Below the pieces are notes generated by a model. It had not been told where the DNA came from, did not search any database, and saw nothing but the letters and a program-made list of their open reading frames with translations. Positions 26,171-35,100 of a DNA stretch of 64,000 nt are shown here, one piece after another (position 1 is the first letter of the stretch; every line of letters starts with the position of its first letter). Origin of the DNA: Collinsella aerofaciens (GTDB lineage: Bacteria > Actinomycetota > Coriobacteriia > Coriobacteriales > Coriobacteriaceae); assembly GCF_028206995.1 (NCBI RefSeq), contig NZ_JAQLFL010000005.1, positions 1-64,000 on the forward strand, written 5' to 3'. Made by a program: the position numbers and the translations under genes.

Positions 26171-26812
26171 CTATTGATAGAGGTAAGCGATGGCGGTGCC
26201 GGTGTGGACTTGGATCGTGGCTGTTGACCTGACGACGTTGCTGATGCCCGTGTCGGCCAGCAAGCCCAGGGAGGCGTGATCGAGTTCCCACTCTAGGCCG
26301 TGTTCACTTACCTTGGTGTTGGGGGCAATGGCGATGATGGAGAACGTCTTACCCTCGGTGCCTTCGATGGTCCACGATTCGCCTGCGTGGAGGATACGGG
26401 CGATCACCTTGTCCTCAGCAATCCAGACTGGAGCGTCCTCGTAGCCCGCGAGCAGGCCCAGAACGGAAAGTGCCATATCAGGACGGCCGCCGGTGGCGCA
26501 GGTCGCAACCACTTCGGCACCCGGCCAGCGACGGCGGACTGAATCGAGCGCCAGCGCCAGATCGGTATAGTCCTTGTAGGGGTCGTGGCGTTCTACCTCA
26601 AAGGCTTCGGCGGCATCGACCAACGCGCGACCAGCATCACTCACCGTGTCGGCATCCCCCACATAAACGTCGCAGCCTAGGCCGGCGCCCAGCAGTGCGT
26701 CGAGTCCGCGGTCCACGGCGACAACGTGGTCGCACTTCCCTGCTAGCCTACGTAACAGATCCGCGCTCGCCACCACAGGCGAGCCGCAGACCACTACTAC
26801 TTTGCAAGCCAC
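26171..26812 (-). CDS. thiN: Thiamine pyrophosphokinase
   Basis: 213 aa, GTG start 9 bp after the stop of the HAD gene. It transfers pyrophosphate from ATP to thiamine, giving the cofactor thiamine diphosphate. Family motifs are present: VAVDRGLDALL, YVGDADTVS, the substrate-binding KDYTDLALAL and ATGGRPDMAL, and the C-terminal beta domain with ISNVV. The usual GDxDS/T motif reads GDADT, within family variation. It forms a two-gene unit with the upstream phosphatase. Confidence 0.92.
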   Translation of the reverse strand: MACKVVVVCGSPVVASADLLRRLAGKCDHVVAVDRGLDALLGAGLGCDVYVGDADTVSDAGRALVDAAEAFEVERHDPYKDYTDLALALDSVRRRWPGAEVVATCATGGRPDMALSVLGLLAGYEDAPVWIAEDKVIARILHAGESWTIEGTEGKTFSIIAIAPNTKVSEHGLEWELDHASLGLLADTGISNVVRSTATIQVHTGTAIAYLYQ

Positions 26813-26821
26813 GGCCCTCGC

Positions 26822-27511
26822 CTATCCCTCAAACGAAAGCACGCGGGCCAAATCCAGCTCCTCGTAGCTGTCGATAAAGATATCGCAGTTGGCGCGGACG
26901 TCGTCGCGCTTCATGCGGCCATGCGGGTCATAAATACCCACGCGCTTAAAGCCGGCGGTCCCAGAGCTCTTAAGGCCAAAGACCGCGTCCTCAAACACCC
27001 AAGCGCGCTCAAACTTGCACCCATGGCGCTCCTCCAAGCGGCGCAGCGCCAGCTCGTACACATCGGGGAACTGCTTGGAGCGTCCTGCCTCACCCGTCGT
27101 GGTAACAAACTCCATGTAAGCGTCGAGTCCGGCACCAGCGAGCGCAGACTTAACCAACTCGGCCGGCGTGGACGTAGCCACGCACATGGCAATGCCCGCC
27201 GCCTTCGCCTGCTCCAAAAAAGCCAGGAGCCCCTCGCGCGGGGGCACCTTGGAGTACCCATCAATCAAAATCTCACTCAGCTCACGATACAGCTCCTCGC
27301 CATTCGCGCCAATGCCCCACGTGTCGTGGTAGGCCTGGCACTCGTCCTCCAGTGACAGGTGCTCAAATTGGGCAAAGTCATCCACGGTCACGTCGATCCC
27401 GTGACGGTGCAATAACTCGGGCTGCGCATAGCCCCAGACGGGGGTGCTATTTACCAGCGTGCCGTCGCAATCGAAAATAAAAGCAACCTGGGGAGCGGCG
27501 GTATGGGACAT
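26822..27511 (-). CDS. HAD-family phosphatase / phosphoglucomutase-like
   Basis: 229 aa from ATG 27511 (GAAAGG 7 bp upstream). HAD motifs in order: FIFDCDGTLVNS (motif I), CVATSTPAELV (motif II), the lysine region near AGRSKQFPDVYE, and WVFEDAVFGLKSS (motif III/IV). A helical cap follows motif I, as in beta-phosphoglucomutase and related sugar-phosphate phosphatases. Substrate unknown. It is transcribed away from glgB, sharing an upstream region with operator-like repeats, so a link to glucan metabolism is possible. Confidence 0.85.
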   Translation of the reverse strand: MSHTAAPQVAFIFDCDGTLVNSTPVWGYAQPELLHRHGIDVTVDDFAQFEHLSLEDECQAYHDTWGIGANGEELYRELSEILIDGYSKVPPREGLLAFLEQAKAAGIAMCVATSTPAELVKSALAGAGLDAYMEFVTTTGEAGRSKQFPDVYELALRRLEERHGCKFERAWVFEDAVFGLKSSGTAGFKRVGIYDPHGRMKRDDVRANCDIFIDSYEELDLARVLSFEG

Positions 27512-27533
27512 AAACGAACCTTTCGATATCAAA

Positions 27534-27621
27534 TGGTAAACATCCTGCTAAAAACGTTTTACCCAACGTCAAATAAACAATTTTGAAACCCAAATTGGTA
27601 AAACTGTCAAGAGTTTTACCA
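27534..27621. promoter_or_regulatory. Cluster of GGTAAAAC operator-like sites
   Basis: In the divergent region between the HAD gene and glgB lie TGGTAAAC (27534-27541), GCTAAAAACGTTTTACCC (27547-27564, with palindrome AAAACGTTTT) and a perfect dyad TGGTAAAACT-N6-AGTTTTACCA (27596-27621). The CG-centred palindrome is of LacI-family type. The same GGTAAAACG motif recurs before the GH13-GH77 gene at 37468-37488. Confidence 0.6.
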
Positions 27622-27842
27622 CGTCAATTCTGCCAGTGGTATAAACATGTCGCTTACCGATTAAACGCCCCCGCAAATCCGCTTTCGTTCATAAAACTAA
27701 CGTACAGGTGTTATCGTAGTTTTTGCCGAAAGTTCCACCGAGCACGCGAGGCTGCACGAATCACAGAAACTTTGCCGTCCCTTCGATTCGTGCAGCCTTG
27801 GACCTTTCGCATCTAGTCACCAAGGCAACACGCTGCCGCGTC

Positions 27843-30104
27843 ATGATGGGATCAAACGTGAGCGATACAAAGCTAAAGCCAGCAACCAAAAAGCCTGCTA
27901 CCCGTAAAGCCGCCCCGCACGCACCGGAGCTCACCAAGGACGATGTCTATCTGTTTGGCATCGGTACGTGGGAGCGCAGCTGGGAAAAGATGGGCGCGCA
28001 TCCCGACACGCAGCAGCGCACGCGCGGCTGGCGTTTTTGCGTTTGGGCGCCCGACGTTAAAAGCGTCCACGTTATCGGTGAATTCAACAATTGGGATGAA
28101 CAAGCCAACCCGCTGGTGCCCGTGCATACGAGCGCTATCTGGGAAGGCTTTATTCCTGGCGCCAAGCAGGGCCAGCTCTATAAGTACCTCATCGAGACCA
28201 ACGAGGGCGAAAAGCTCTACAAGGCCGATCCGTATGCCTTTAAGGCCGAGTGCCCTCCGGGTACCGCGAGCATGCTGTGGACCCTCGATGGCTACAAGTG
28301 GAACGACGCCGCGTGGCTCAAACGCCGCGCCGGCCACAACCATATGTCGCAGCCGCTTAACATCTACGAGGTGCATATTGGCTCGTGGAAGCGCCACGGT
28401 GACGCGCCGCAGGGCGAGCCCGACGAGTACGGCAACTACCCCGGCCCCATGGATCCCTTCCCCGCGCAGCGCGGTGAGTTTTACACCTACGACGACCTGT
28501 CGGTAGAGCTCGTAGACTACGTGCGCGACATGGGATATACGCATATCGAGGTCATGCCGCTTATGGAGCATCCCTTCGATGGCTCCTGGGGCTACCAGAC
28601 GACCGGCTACTACGCCGCCACCTCGCGCTACGGCAACCCGCAGCAGCTCATGCACTTTATCGATGCGTGCCACGAGGCAGGCATCGGCGTGATCATGGAC
28701 TGGGTGCCCGGTGGCTTTTGTGCCGACTCCCACGGCCTTGCCACTTTTAACGGTCACATGCTGTTTGAGCACGAGATTCACCCCAACTGGGGCACGCACA
28801 AGTTTGACTTTGCCCGCGGCGAGGTCCGCTCCTTCCTGGTCTCCAACGTGCTGTACTGGCTCGAGAACTTCCACGTTGACGGCATTCGCATGGACGGCGT
28901 GTCCAGCATGCTGTACCTCAACTTTGGCATCGATGATCCCGGCCAAAAGAAGTTCAACAAGTACGGTACCGAGGAGGACCTGGACGCCAGCGCGTTCATT
29001 CGCCAGGTCAACTGCGCCGTGGAGGCGCACTACCCCGACGTGATGATGATGGCCGAGGAGTCCACCGCGTGGCCGCTCGTGACCTATCCGCCGCAGGACG
29101 GCGGCCTAGGCTTCCACTACAAGTGGGACATGGGCTGGATGAACGACACCCTGCACTACATGCAGACCGATTTTCCGTGGCGTCCCGGCAACCACGGCCT
29201 GCTCACGTTCTCCATCATGTACGCCTTTACCGAGAACTTCATTTGCCCGCTCAGTCACGACGAGGTCGTGCACGGCAAGTGCTCGCTGATCGGCCGCATG
29301 CCGGGCGACTGGTGGCGCCAGTTTGCCGGCCTGCGCACGCTGGCCTTCTACCAGATGACGCACCCCGGTGCAAAGCTCAACTTTATGGGCAACGAGATCG
29401 GCCAGTTTATCGAGTGGCGCTACTACGAGTCCATCCAGTGGTTCCTGACCGAGGAGTACGAGACTCACCGTCATCATCAGGCGTTTATCAAGGCGCTCAA
29501 CCATCTGTACACCGCCGAGCCCGCCCTATACGAGCGCGGCTACACCGACGACGGCTTTACCTGGATCGACGCGGACAACTCCAAGCAGTCCATCGTGAGC
29601 TTTGTGCGCCAGGGCGAGGACGTCGATAACGACCTGGTGATCCTGATTAACTTTGACCCGGCGAGCTACGAGAGCTTCCGTGTGGGCGTGCCGCGCGAGG
29701 GCGACTGGGGGGTCATCTTTGATTCCGACCTTCCCGAGTTTGGCGGCAGCGGCTTTGCCGGCGAGGAACCCTACACCTGCTCGAGTGAGCCCTATCCCTG
29801 GAACGGGCAGATGGACTCCATCGAGATTAAGGTGCCCGGTCTGGCAGGCGTGGTGCTTAAGCGTTGGGGTCCCAGCAGCTATAAGCCGCCCGTGGTCGAG
29901 GAGCCCAAGAAGGCGACGCGCAAGCGTTCGTCCTCGGTGAAGCCCAAGGCCGCGGCTGCTAAGAAGACTCCGGCTAAGGCGAAGGCTGCCAAGCCCGCTG
30001 CCAAGGCTTCGGCCAAGTCCACCACGGCCAAGAAGGCAACCACCAAAAAGGCTGCTCCCAAGGCAAAGGCAGCTGCTGTTAAAGCTCCTGCCAAGGATGC
30101 GTAA
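27843..30104 (+). CDS. glgB: Glycogen branching enzyme with Lys/Ala-rich tail
   Basis: 753 aa. It forms alpha-1,6 branches in glycogen. The frame opens earlier (27723) with unfamiliar residues; ATG 27843 is given, though GTG 27858 has a better GGGA spacing. A CBM48 domain (WRFCVWAPDVKSVHVIGEFNNW, about residues 62-84 onward) precedes the GH13 barrel: EVMPLMEHPFDGSWGYQ, nucleophile in GIRMDGVSSM (D351), MMAEES and LSHDEVVHGK. The last 68 residues are an extension of Lys, Ala and Thr (KKTPAKAKAAKPAAKAS), absent from ordinary GlgB and similar in kind to the GlgA tail. First gene of a glycogen cluster, 94 bp before glgP. Confidence 0.93.
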   Translation: MMGSNVSDTKLKPATKKPATRKAAPHAPELTKDDVYLFGIGTWERSWEKMGAHPDTQQRTRGWRFCVWAPDVKSVHVIGEFNNWDEQANPLVPVHTSAIWEGFIPGAKQGQLYKYLIETNEGEKLYKADPYAFKAECPPGTASMLWTLDGYKWNDAAWLKRRAGHNHMSQPLNIYEVHIGSWKRHGDAPQGEPDEYGNYPGPMDPFPAQRGEFYTYDDLSVELVDYVRDMGYTHIEVMPLMEHPFDGSWGYQTTGYYAATSRYGNPQQLMHFIDACHEAGIGVIMDWVPGGFCADSHGLATFNGHMLFEHEIHPNWGTHKFDFARGEVRSFLVSNVLYWLENFHVDGIRMDGVSSMLYLNFGIDDPGQKKFNKYGTEEDLDASAFIRQVNCAVEAHYPDVMMMAEESTAWPLVTYPPQDGGLGFHYKWDMGWMNDTLHYMQTDFPWRPGNHGLLTFSIMYAFTENFICPLSHDEVVHGKCSLIGRMPGDWWRQFAGLRTLAFYQMTHPGAKLNFMGNEIGQFIEWRYYESIQWFLTEEYETHRHHQAFIKALNHLYTAEPALYERGYTDDGFTWIDADNSKQSIVSFVRQGEDVDNDLVILINFDPASYESFRVGVPREGDWGVIFDSDLPEFGGSGFAGEEPYTCSSEPYPWNGQMDSIEIKVPGLAGVVLKRWGPSSYKPPVVEEPKKATRKRSSSVKPKAAAAKKTPAKAKAAKPAAKASAKSTTAKKATTKKAAPKAKAAAVKAPAKDA

Positions 30105-30198
30105 CAAAGCCGTTACAGCTGTAATTACCCGCCCCGACGGGGCGTAGGATACAAGTCATAACCGTTCCGGGAGAAACATCCCCGGGGGAAAGGAACGT

Positions 30199-32625
30199 AT
30201 GAATAAGATCTTCGACAACAAGCAGGAGTTTACCGAGCTCTATCGCGATGCCGTCATGAGCATTAGCGGCAAGAGCGTCGAGGCCGCCAGCGACCTGGAC
30301 CGCTTTAACGCCCTGGCCAAGCTCGTGGCCGAGAAGGCCCGCACCGTTGCCACCAAGAGTGACGCTCGCGCCGCCGCCGAGGGCAAAAAGCGCGTGTACT
30401 ACTTCTCGATCGAGTTTTTGATCGGCCGCCTGCTCGACAACTACCTGCTCAACTTTGGCGTGCGAGACATGGTCGCCGAGGCGCTCGAAGACATGGGCTT
30501 TGACCTGTCCGTCATCGAGAACCAGGAGCCCGATCCGGCGCTGGGCAACGGTGGCCTGGGCCGTCTGGCCGCATGCTTCCTGGATTCCATGGCAGCCGAG
30601 GGCATTACCGGCTACGGCAACGGCATGCGCTACCGCTACGGCCTGTTTAAGCAGGAGATCGTCAACGGCAGCCAGGTCGAGGCCACTGACGAGTGGCTCA
30701 CCCACGGCTATCCCTGGGAGGTCCGTCGTCAGGACAAGGCCGTGACCATCAAGTTTGGTGGCCGTGTTGAGGGCTTTGAGGAGAACGGCCGCACGTTCTA
30801 CCGCACGGTGGACACGCAGGATATCCTGGCTGTCCCCTACGACATCCCCGTGGTGGGCTATGCCGGCGAGACCGTCAACAAGCTGCGCGTCTGGGCTGCC
30901 GAGCCGGTCGAGGAGCACTTTGACCTTGAGGCCTTCAACCGCGGCGACTATGCCCAGGCCGATGCCGAGCGCGCCGAGGCCGAGGCCATCAGCGCCATCC
31001 TCTACCCCAACGACGCCGGCGAGCACGGCCGTCTGTTGCGCCTGAAGCAGGAGTACCTGTTTGTTTCGGCCGGCATCTACAGCCTGCTCGACACCTTCGA
31101 GAAGGAGCACGGCGAGAACTGGGAGCTGCTTCCGCAGTTTGTGGCAATCCATACTAACGACACGCACCCCGCCATGTGCGGCCCCGAGCTCATGCGCATC
31201 CTCATCGACGAGAAGAAGCTCGAGTGGGACGACGCCTGGAACATCGTGACGCAGGTCGTAAGCTACACCAACCACACCATCCTGCCCGAGGCTCTGGAGA
31301 AGTGGCCCATCGGCACGTTCTCCAAGCTCCTCCCCCGCGTGTACCAGATCATCGACGAGATCAGCCGTCGTTGGCACGAGTCGTTCGACACCACGCAGGA
31401 GGGCTGGCAGGAGCGTCTGCGCCAGACCGCCATCCTGTGGGACGGCGAGATTCGCATGGCCAACCTGTCTGTGATTTGCAGCCATAGCGTCAACGGCGTA
31501 GCCAAGATCCACTCCGACATCATCAAGAACATCGTGCTCAAGGACTTCTATGCCCTGACGCCCGAGAAGTTCAACAACAAGACCAACGGCATCTCGCACC
31601 GTCGCTTCTTTGCCGAGGCCAACCCCACCTATGCCAAGCTCGTGACCGAGGCCATTGGCGATGGCTGGCTGAAGGACGCCTTTGAGCTGGAAAAGCTCAA
31701 AGAGTTCCAAAACGACACCGAGTTCCTCAAGGCCGTGGGTGCCTCCAAGCGCGCCAACAAGGAGCGCCTGGCCGCCTACGTCAAGGCCGAGACCGGTCTG
31801 GCCATCGACCCCAACACCGTCTTCGATGTCCAGGTCAAGCGCTTCCATGCCTACAAGCGCCAGCTCATGAACATCATGAAGGTGATGGACATCTATAACC
31901 GTCGCATCGCCGATCCCAACTTCCACGTGACGCCGACGACCTTCATCTTTAGCGGCAAGGCCGCCTCGAGCTACACCTTTGCCAAGGAGACCATCCGCCT
32001 CATTAACTCCGTTGCTGACGTCATCAACAACGACCCCCGCGTGAACGAGGTCATGAAGGTCTGCTTTATCCCCAACTTCCGCGTGAGCAACGCCCAGCTC
32101 ATCTACCCCGCCGCCGAGATCTCGGAGCAGATCTCCACGGCCGGCAAGGAGGCCTCGGGCACGTCCAACATGAAGCTCATGATGAACGGCGCCATTACGC
32201 TGGGCACCCTCGACGGCGCCAACATCGAGATCGCCGACCTGGCCGGCCGCGAGAACGAGGCCATCTTTGGCCTGACCGCTCCCGAGGTCGAGCAGCTTTG
32301 GGCATCCAACAGCTACTTTGCGTGGGATACCCTCAACGGCGACCGCGAGCGTCTGGGCCGTGTGATGGACGAGCTCAAGGACAACACCTTTGCGGGTCTT
32401 TCGGGCAACTTCGAGAGCATCTATAACGAGCTCATGAACAACAACGACCCCGACCTGGTCATGGCCGACTTCCGCAGCTACGTCGACGCCTGGGAGAAGC
32501 TCACGGGCAGCTACGGCGACCAGGAGACCTGGAACCGCAAGGCCCTGCTCAACACCGCCTCCTCGGGCTGGTTCTCGAGCGACCGCACCATTCGCGAGTA
32601 CCGCGACGAGATCTGGCACGCGTAA
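30199..32625 (+). CDS. glgP: Glycogen phosphorylase
   Basis: 808 aa, start after AAAGGAA. It removes glucose-1-phosphate from glycogen chain ends. Family motifs: EFLIGRLLDNYL, ALGNGGLGRLAACFLDS, AIHTNDTHPA, VQVKRFHAYKRQ and the pyridoxal-phosphate lysine region EASGTSNMKLMMNGA. The length is normal and there is no C-terminal tail, unlike GlgB and GlgA. Small GC hairpins (CGCCCCGACGGGGCG near 30132) lie between it and glgB. Confidence 0.97.
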   Translation: MNKIFDNKQEFTELYRDAVMSISGKSVEAASDLDRFNALAKLVAEKARTVATKSDARAAAEGKKRVYYFSIEFLIGRLLDNYLLNFGVRDMVAEALEDMGFDLSVIENQEPDPALGNGGLGRLAACFLDSMAAEGITGYGNGMRYRYGLFKQEIVNGSQVEATDEWLTHGYPWEVRRQDKAVTIKFGGRVEGFEENGRTFYRTVDTQDILAVPYDIPVVGYAGETVNKLRVWAAEPVEEHFDLEAFNRGDYAQADAERAEAEAISAILYPNDAGEHGRLLRLKQEYLFVSAGIYSLLDTFEKEHGENWELLPQFVAIHTNDTHPAMCGPELMRILIDEKKLEWDDAWNIVTQVVSYTNHTILPEALEKWPIGTFSKLLPRVYQIIDEISRRWHESFDTTQEGWQERLRQTAILWDGEIRMANLSVICSHSVNGVAKIHSDIIKNIVLKDFYALTPEKFNNKTNGISHRRFFAEANPTYAKLVTEAIGDGWLKDAFELEKLKEFQNDTEFLKAVGASKRANKERLAAYVKAETGLAIDPNTVFDVQVKRFHAYKRQLMNIMKVMDIYNRRIADPNFHVTPTTFIFSGKAASSYTFAKETIRLINSVADVINNDPRVNEVMKVCFIPNFRVSNAQLIYPAAEISEQISTAGKEASGTSNMKLMMNGAITLGTLDGANIEIADLAGRENEAIFGLTAPEVEQLWASNSYFAWDTLNGDRERLGRVMDELKDNTFAGLSGNFESIYNELMNNNDPDLVMADFRSYVDAWEKLTGSYGDQETWNRKALLNTASSGWFSSDRTIREYRDEIWHA

Positions 32626-32660
32626 AGGCGCGCGAGTTCCCTTTGCCGCACGGCATTATT

Positions 32661-32691
32661 CGACGGGCGTGACGTTGCGCCGCGCCCGTCG
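32661..32691 (+). terminator. Hairpin between glgP and glgC
   Basis: CGACGGGCG/CGCCCGTCG (32661-32669, 32683-32691) is followed by CTAATGGGTT, without a proper T-run. It may be a weak terminator or an mRNA-stabilising element. Confidence 0.4.
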
Positions 32692-32730
32692 CTAATGGGT
32701 TAGAAACATCGATGACAGAAGGAGAAATCG

Positions 32731-33879
32731 ATGAGTAAGAAAGAATGCATCGCGATGCTCCTCGCAGGAGGACAGGGCAGCCGATTGGGGGCACTCACCC
32801 AAAAGATCGCTAAGCCGGCGGTTAGCTTTGGTGGCAAGTTCCGCATTATCGACTTTTCGCTCTCCAACTGCTCCAACTCGGGCATCGACACGGTGGGCGT
32901 TCTGACGCAGTATCGCCCCTACCTGCTGCATGCCTATGTGGGCTCCGGCGAGGCGTGGGATCTGGACAGCCGCGACGGCGGCGTGTCGATCCTGCCGCCG
33001 TACGAGACGCAGACCGGCGGCGCCTGGTATGCGGGCACGGCCGACGCCATTACGCAGAACCTCGACTACATCAAGGCCAACGACCCCAAGTACGTCCTGA
33101 TTCTTTCGGGCGATCATCTGTATCGCATGGACTACCGCAAGATGCTCAAGACGCACATTGAGAACAACGCCGACCTCACGGTGAGCGTTATGCCCGTGCC
33201 GTGGGAGGAGGCCAGCCGCTTTGGCATCCTGACCACCGACCCCGAGGACGGCCGCATCACCAAGTTCACCGAGAAGCCCGATAAGCCCGATTCGAACCTC
33301 GCGTCCATGGGCATCTACATCTTCTCGGCCGACGTGCTAATCGAGGCGCTCGAGGAGGACGCTCTGGACCAGCGCTCGAGCCACGACTTTGGCAAGGACA
33401 TCATCCCCAAGCTGCTCGGCGAGGGCAAGCGCCTGTACAGCTACGAGTTCCACGGCTTTTGGAAGGACGTCGGCACCATCGCCAGCTTCCACGAGACCTC
33501 GATGGACCTGCTGGGCAACAACCCCGAGTTCGATCTGTTTGACAAGCACTTCCCCATCATGTCCAACATCACCACGCGTCCGCCGCACTACATTGGCCCG
33601 GACGGCCGCCTGGACGACTGCCTGGTCTCCAACGGCTGCAAGATCTACGGCACCGCTCGCCACTCGATCCTTTCGACCGATGTCATCATCGAGGAGCGCG
33701 CCGTGGTCGAGGACTCCGTGCTGCTGCCGGGTGCGCACGTTAAGAGCGGCGCGCACATCTGCCGCGCTATTTTGGGCGAGAACTCCACGGTCGAAGAGGG
33801 CGTGAAGCTCGGCTCTGTCGATACCACCAAGGATACGGCCGTCGTTGGAAATGACGTCGTTATCGGGAAGGGGGAATGA
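32731..33879 (+). CDS. glgC: Glucose-1-phosphate adenylyltransferase, catalytic subunit
   Basis: 382 aa with AAGGAG before the ATG. It makes ADP-glucose, the donor for GlgA. Signatures: [31 protein letters not shown], the [10 protein letters not shown] segment, [10 protein letters not shown] and KFTEKP, followed by a left-handed beta-helix with NGCKIYG and [10 protein letters not shown]. It is the active partner of GlgD, encoded 4 bp downstream. Confidence 0.96.
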   Translation: MSKKECIAMLLAGGQGSRLGALTQKIAKPAVSFGGKFRIIDFSLSNCSNSGIDTVGVLTQYRPYLLHAYVGSGEAWDLDSRDGGVSILPPYETQTGGAWYAGTADAITQNLDYIKANDPKYVLILSGDHLYRMDYRKMLKTHIENNADLTVSVMPVPWEEASRFGILTTDPEDGRITKFTEKPDKPDSNLASMGIYIFSADVLIEALEEDALDQRSSHDFGKDIIPKLLGEGKRLYSYEFHGFWKDVGTIASFHETSMDLLGNNPEFDLFDKHFPIMSNITTRPPHYIGPDGRLDDCLVSNGCKIYGTARHSILSTDVIIEERAVVEDSVLLPGAHVKSGAHICRAILGENSTVEEGVKLGSVDTTKDTAVVGNDVVIGKGE

Positions 33880-33883
33880 TCCG

Positions 33884-35011
33884 ATGATCAATCGCAAGGC
33901 CATCGGTTATATCACCGCTAACTACTCTTCGACCTACGGCAGCGTGCTGCTCAAGGACCGCCCCATTGCGTCCGTTCCGTTTTTGGGCCGCTACCGCCTG
34001 ATCGACTTCCCGCTGTCCAACATGATGAATGCCGGCATTAAGACCGTCGGCGTCGTCATGCCGGGCAACTACCGCTCGTTGATCGACCACGTGGGCTCGG
34101 GCAAGGACTGGGGCCTGGACCGCAAGAAGGGCGGCCTGTTCATGGTGCCCGGCAACGCGTATGGCACCACCAAGGGCGGCATGCGCTTCTTGCTGCGCGA
34201 CATCATCTCCAACAAGACGCTGTTCCAGCGATCGGACAAGCCCTATGTTGTGATGATGGGCACCAACATCATCTTTAACATGGACCTCAACACCATCATC
34301 GACGCGCACGAGAACTCCGGCGCCCAGATGACCGTGGTGTACTGCAAGGCCACGCGCAACGTCGATGACGAGACCAAGCTGCAGATCAACGAGAACGGCC
34401 GCCTGACGGGCGTGAGCGCCGGCGTCGTGTATGGCGACAACGCGTCTATGGACTGCTGCATCGTCAACCGCGAGACGCTGCTCGAGATCATCGACCACTA
34501 CCAGGCCGCCGACTATCTGGACCTGCTCGAGGCGCTCCAGGGCGACTTTGGCAACATCGACGTGTGCAGCTACGAGTACAAGGGCGAGATCGTGGGCGTG
34601 TTTAGCGAGAAGTCGCTGTATCGCCGCAGCATGGACCTGCTCGACCAGACCGTGGCCGACCATCTCTTTGACCCCGAGCGTCCGATTCTGACCAAGGCTC
34701 ACGACGTGCCGCCTTCGCGCTATGCGACCGGCAGCCACGCATGCAACTCGATCATCTCGGCCGGCTGCATCATCAAGGGCACCGTGCGCAACTCGATCCT
34801 GTCTCGCGGCGTCGTGGTTGAGGAAGGCGCCTCGGTGACGAACTCGATCATCAACCAGAGCTGCGTCATCAAGAGCGGCGCCCGCGTCGAGAACGCCATC
34901 CTGGACAAGAACAACGTGGTTCCCACCAACACCGAGCTTCGCGGCACGCCCGAGAACATCCTGGTGCTGGGAAAGGCCCCGTTAACTTCTGATATCACCA
35001 ACGCGAGCTAG
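33884..35011 (+). CDS. glgD: GlgD, non-catalytic subunit of ADP-glucose pyrophosphorylase
   Basis: 375 aa; ATG 33884 (MINRKAIGYITANYSSTYG) with AGGGGGAA upstream inside the end of glgC. It is homologous to GlgC but lacks the GGxGxRL nucleotide-binding loop, reading NYSSTYGSVLLKDRPIASVP instead, while FLGRYRLIDFPLSNM and the C-terminal beta-helix remain. In Gram-positive bacteria GlgD modulates GlgC in a heteromer. Confidence 0.95.
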   Translation: MINRKAIGYITANYSSTYGSVLLKDRPIASVPFLGRYRLIDFPLSNMMNAGIKTVGVVMPGNYRSLIDHVGSGKDWGLDRKKGGLFMVPGNAYGTTKGGMRFLLRDIISNKTLFQRSDKPYVVMMGTNIIFNMDLNTIIDAHENSGAQMTVVYCKATRNVDDETKLQINENGRLTGVSAGVVYGDNASMDCCIVNRETLLEIIDHYQAADYLDLLEALQGDFGNIDVCSYEYKGEIVGVFSEKSLYRRSMDLLDQTVADHLFDPERPILTKAHDVPPSRYATGSHACNSIISAGCIIKGTVRNSILSRGVVVEEGASVTNSIINQSCVIKSGARVENAILDKNNVVPTNTELRGTPENILVLGKAPLTSDITNAS

Positions 35012-35042
35012 CTTTGGCACCGCAACATCGCTCGTAACACGT

Positions 35043-35078
35043 AGAATAGCCGCCCGGTTTGCGCCAGGCGGCTATTCT
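35043..35078 (+). terminator. Perfect 12-bp hairpin between glgD and glgA
   Basis: AGAATAGCCGCC (35043-35054) pairs with GGCGGCTATTCT (35067-35078), just 13 bp before the glgA ribosome site. The following CGAATTG is no T-run. It may tune expression of glgA relative to glgCD, or end glgD transcripts. Confidence 0.5.
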
Positions 35079-35100
35079 CGAATTGCAACAGGGAGACAAT

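Noticed and set aside
30079-32619. 846-aa antisense frame opposite glgP
   Set aside because: It mirrors a GC-rich coding gene, has a His/Val/Gly-rich composition without any family motif, and glgP on the other strand is unambiguous.
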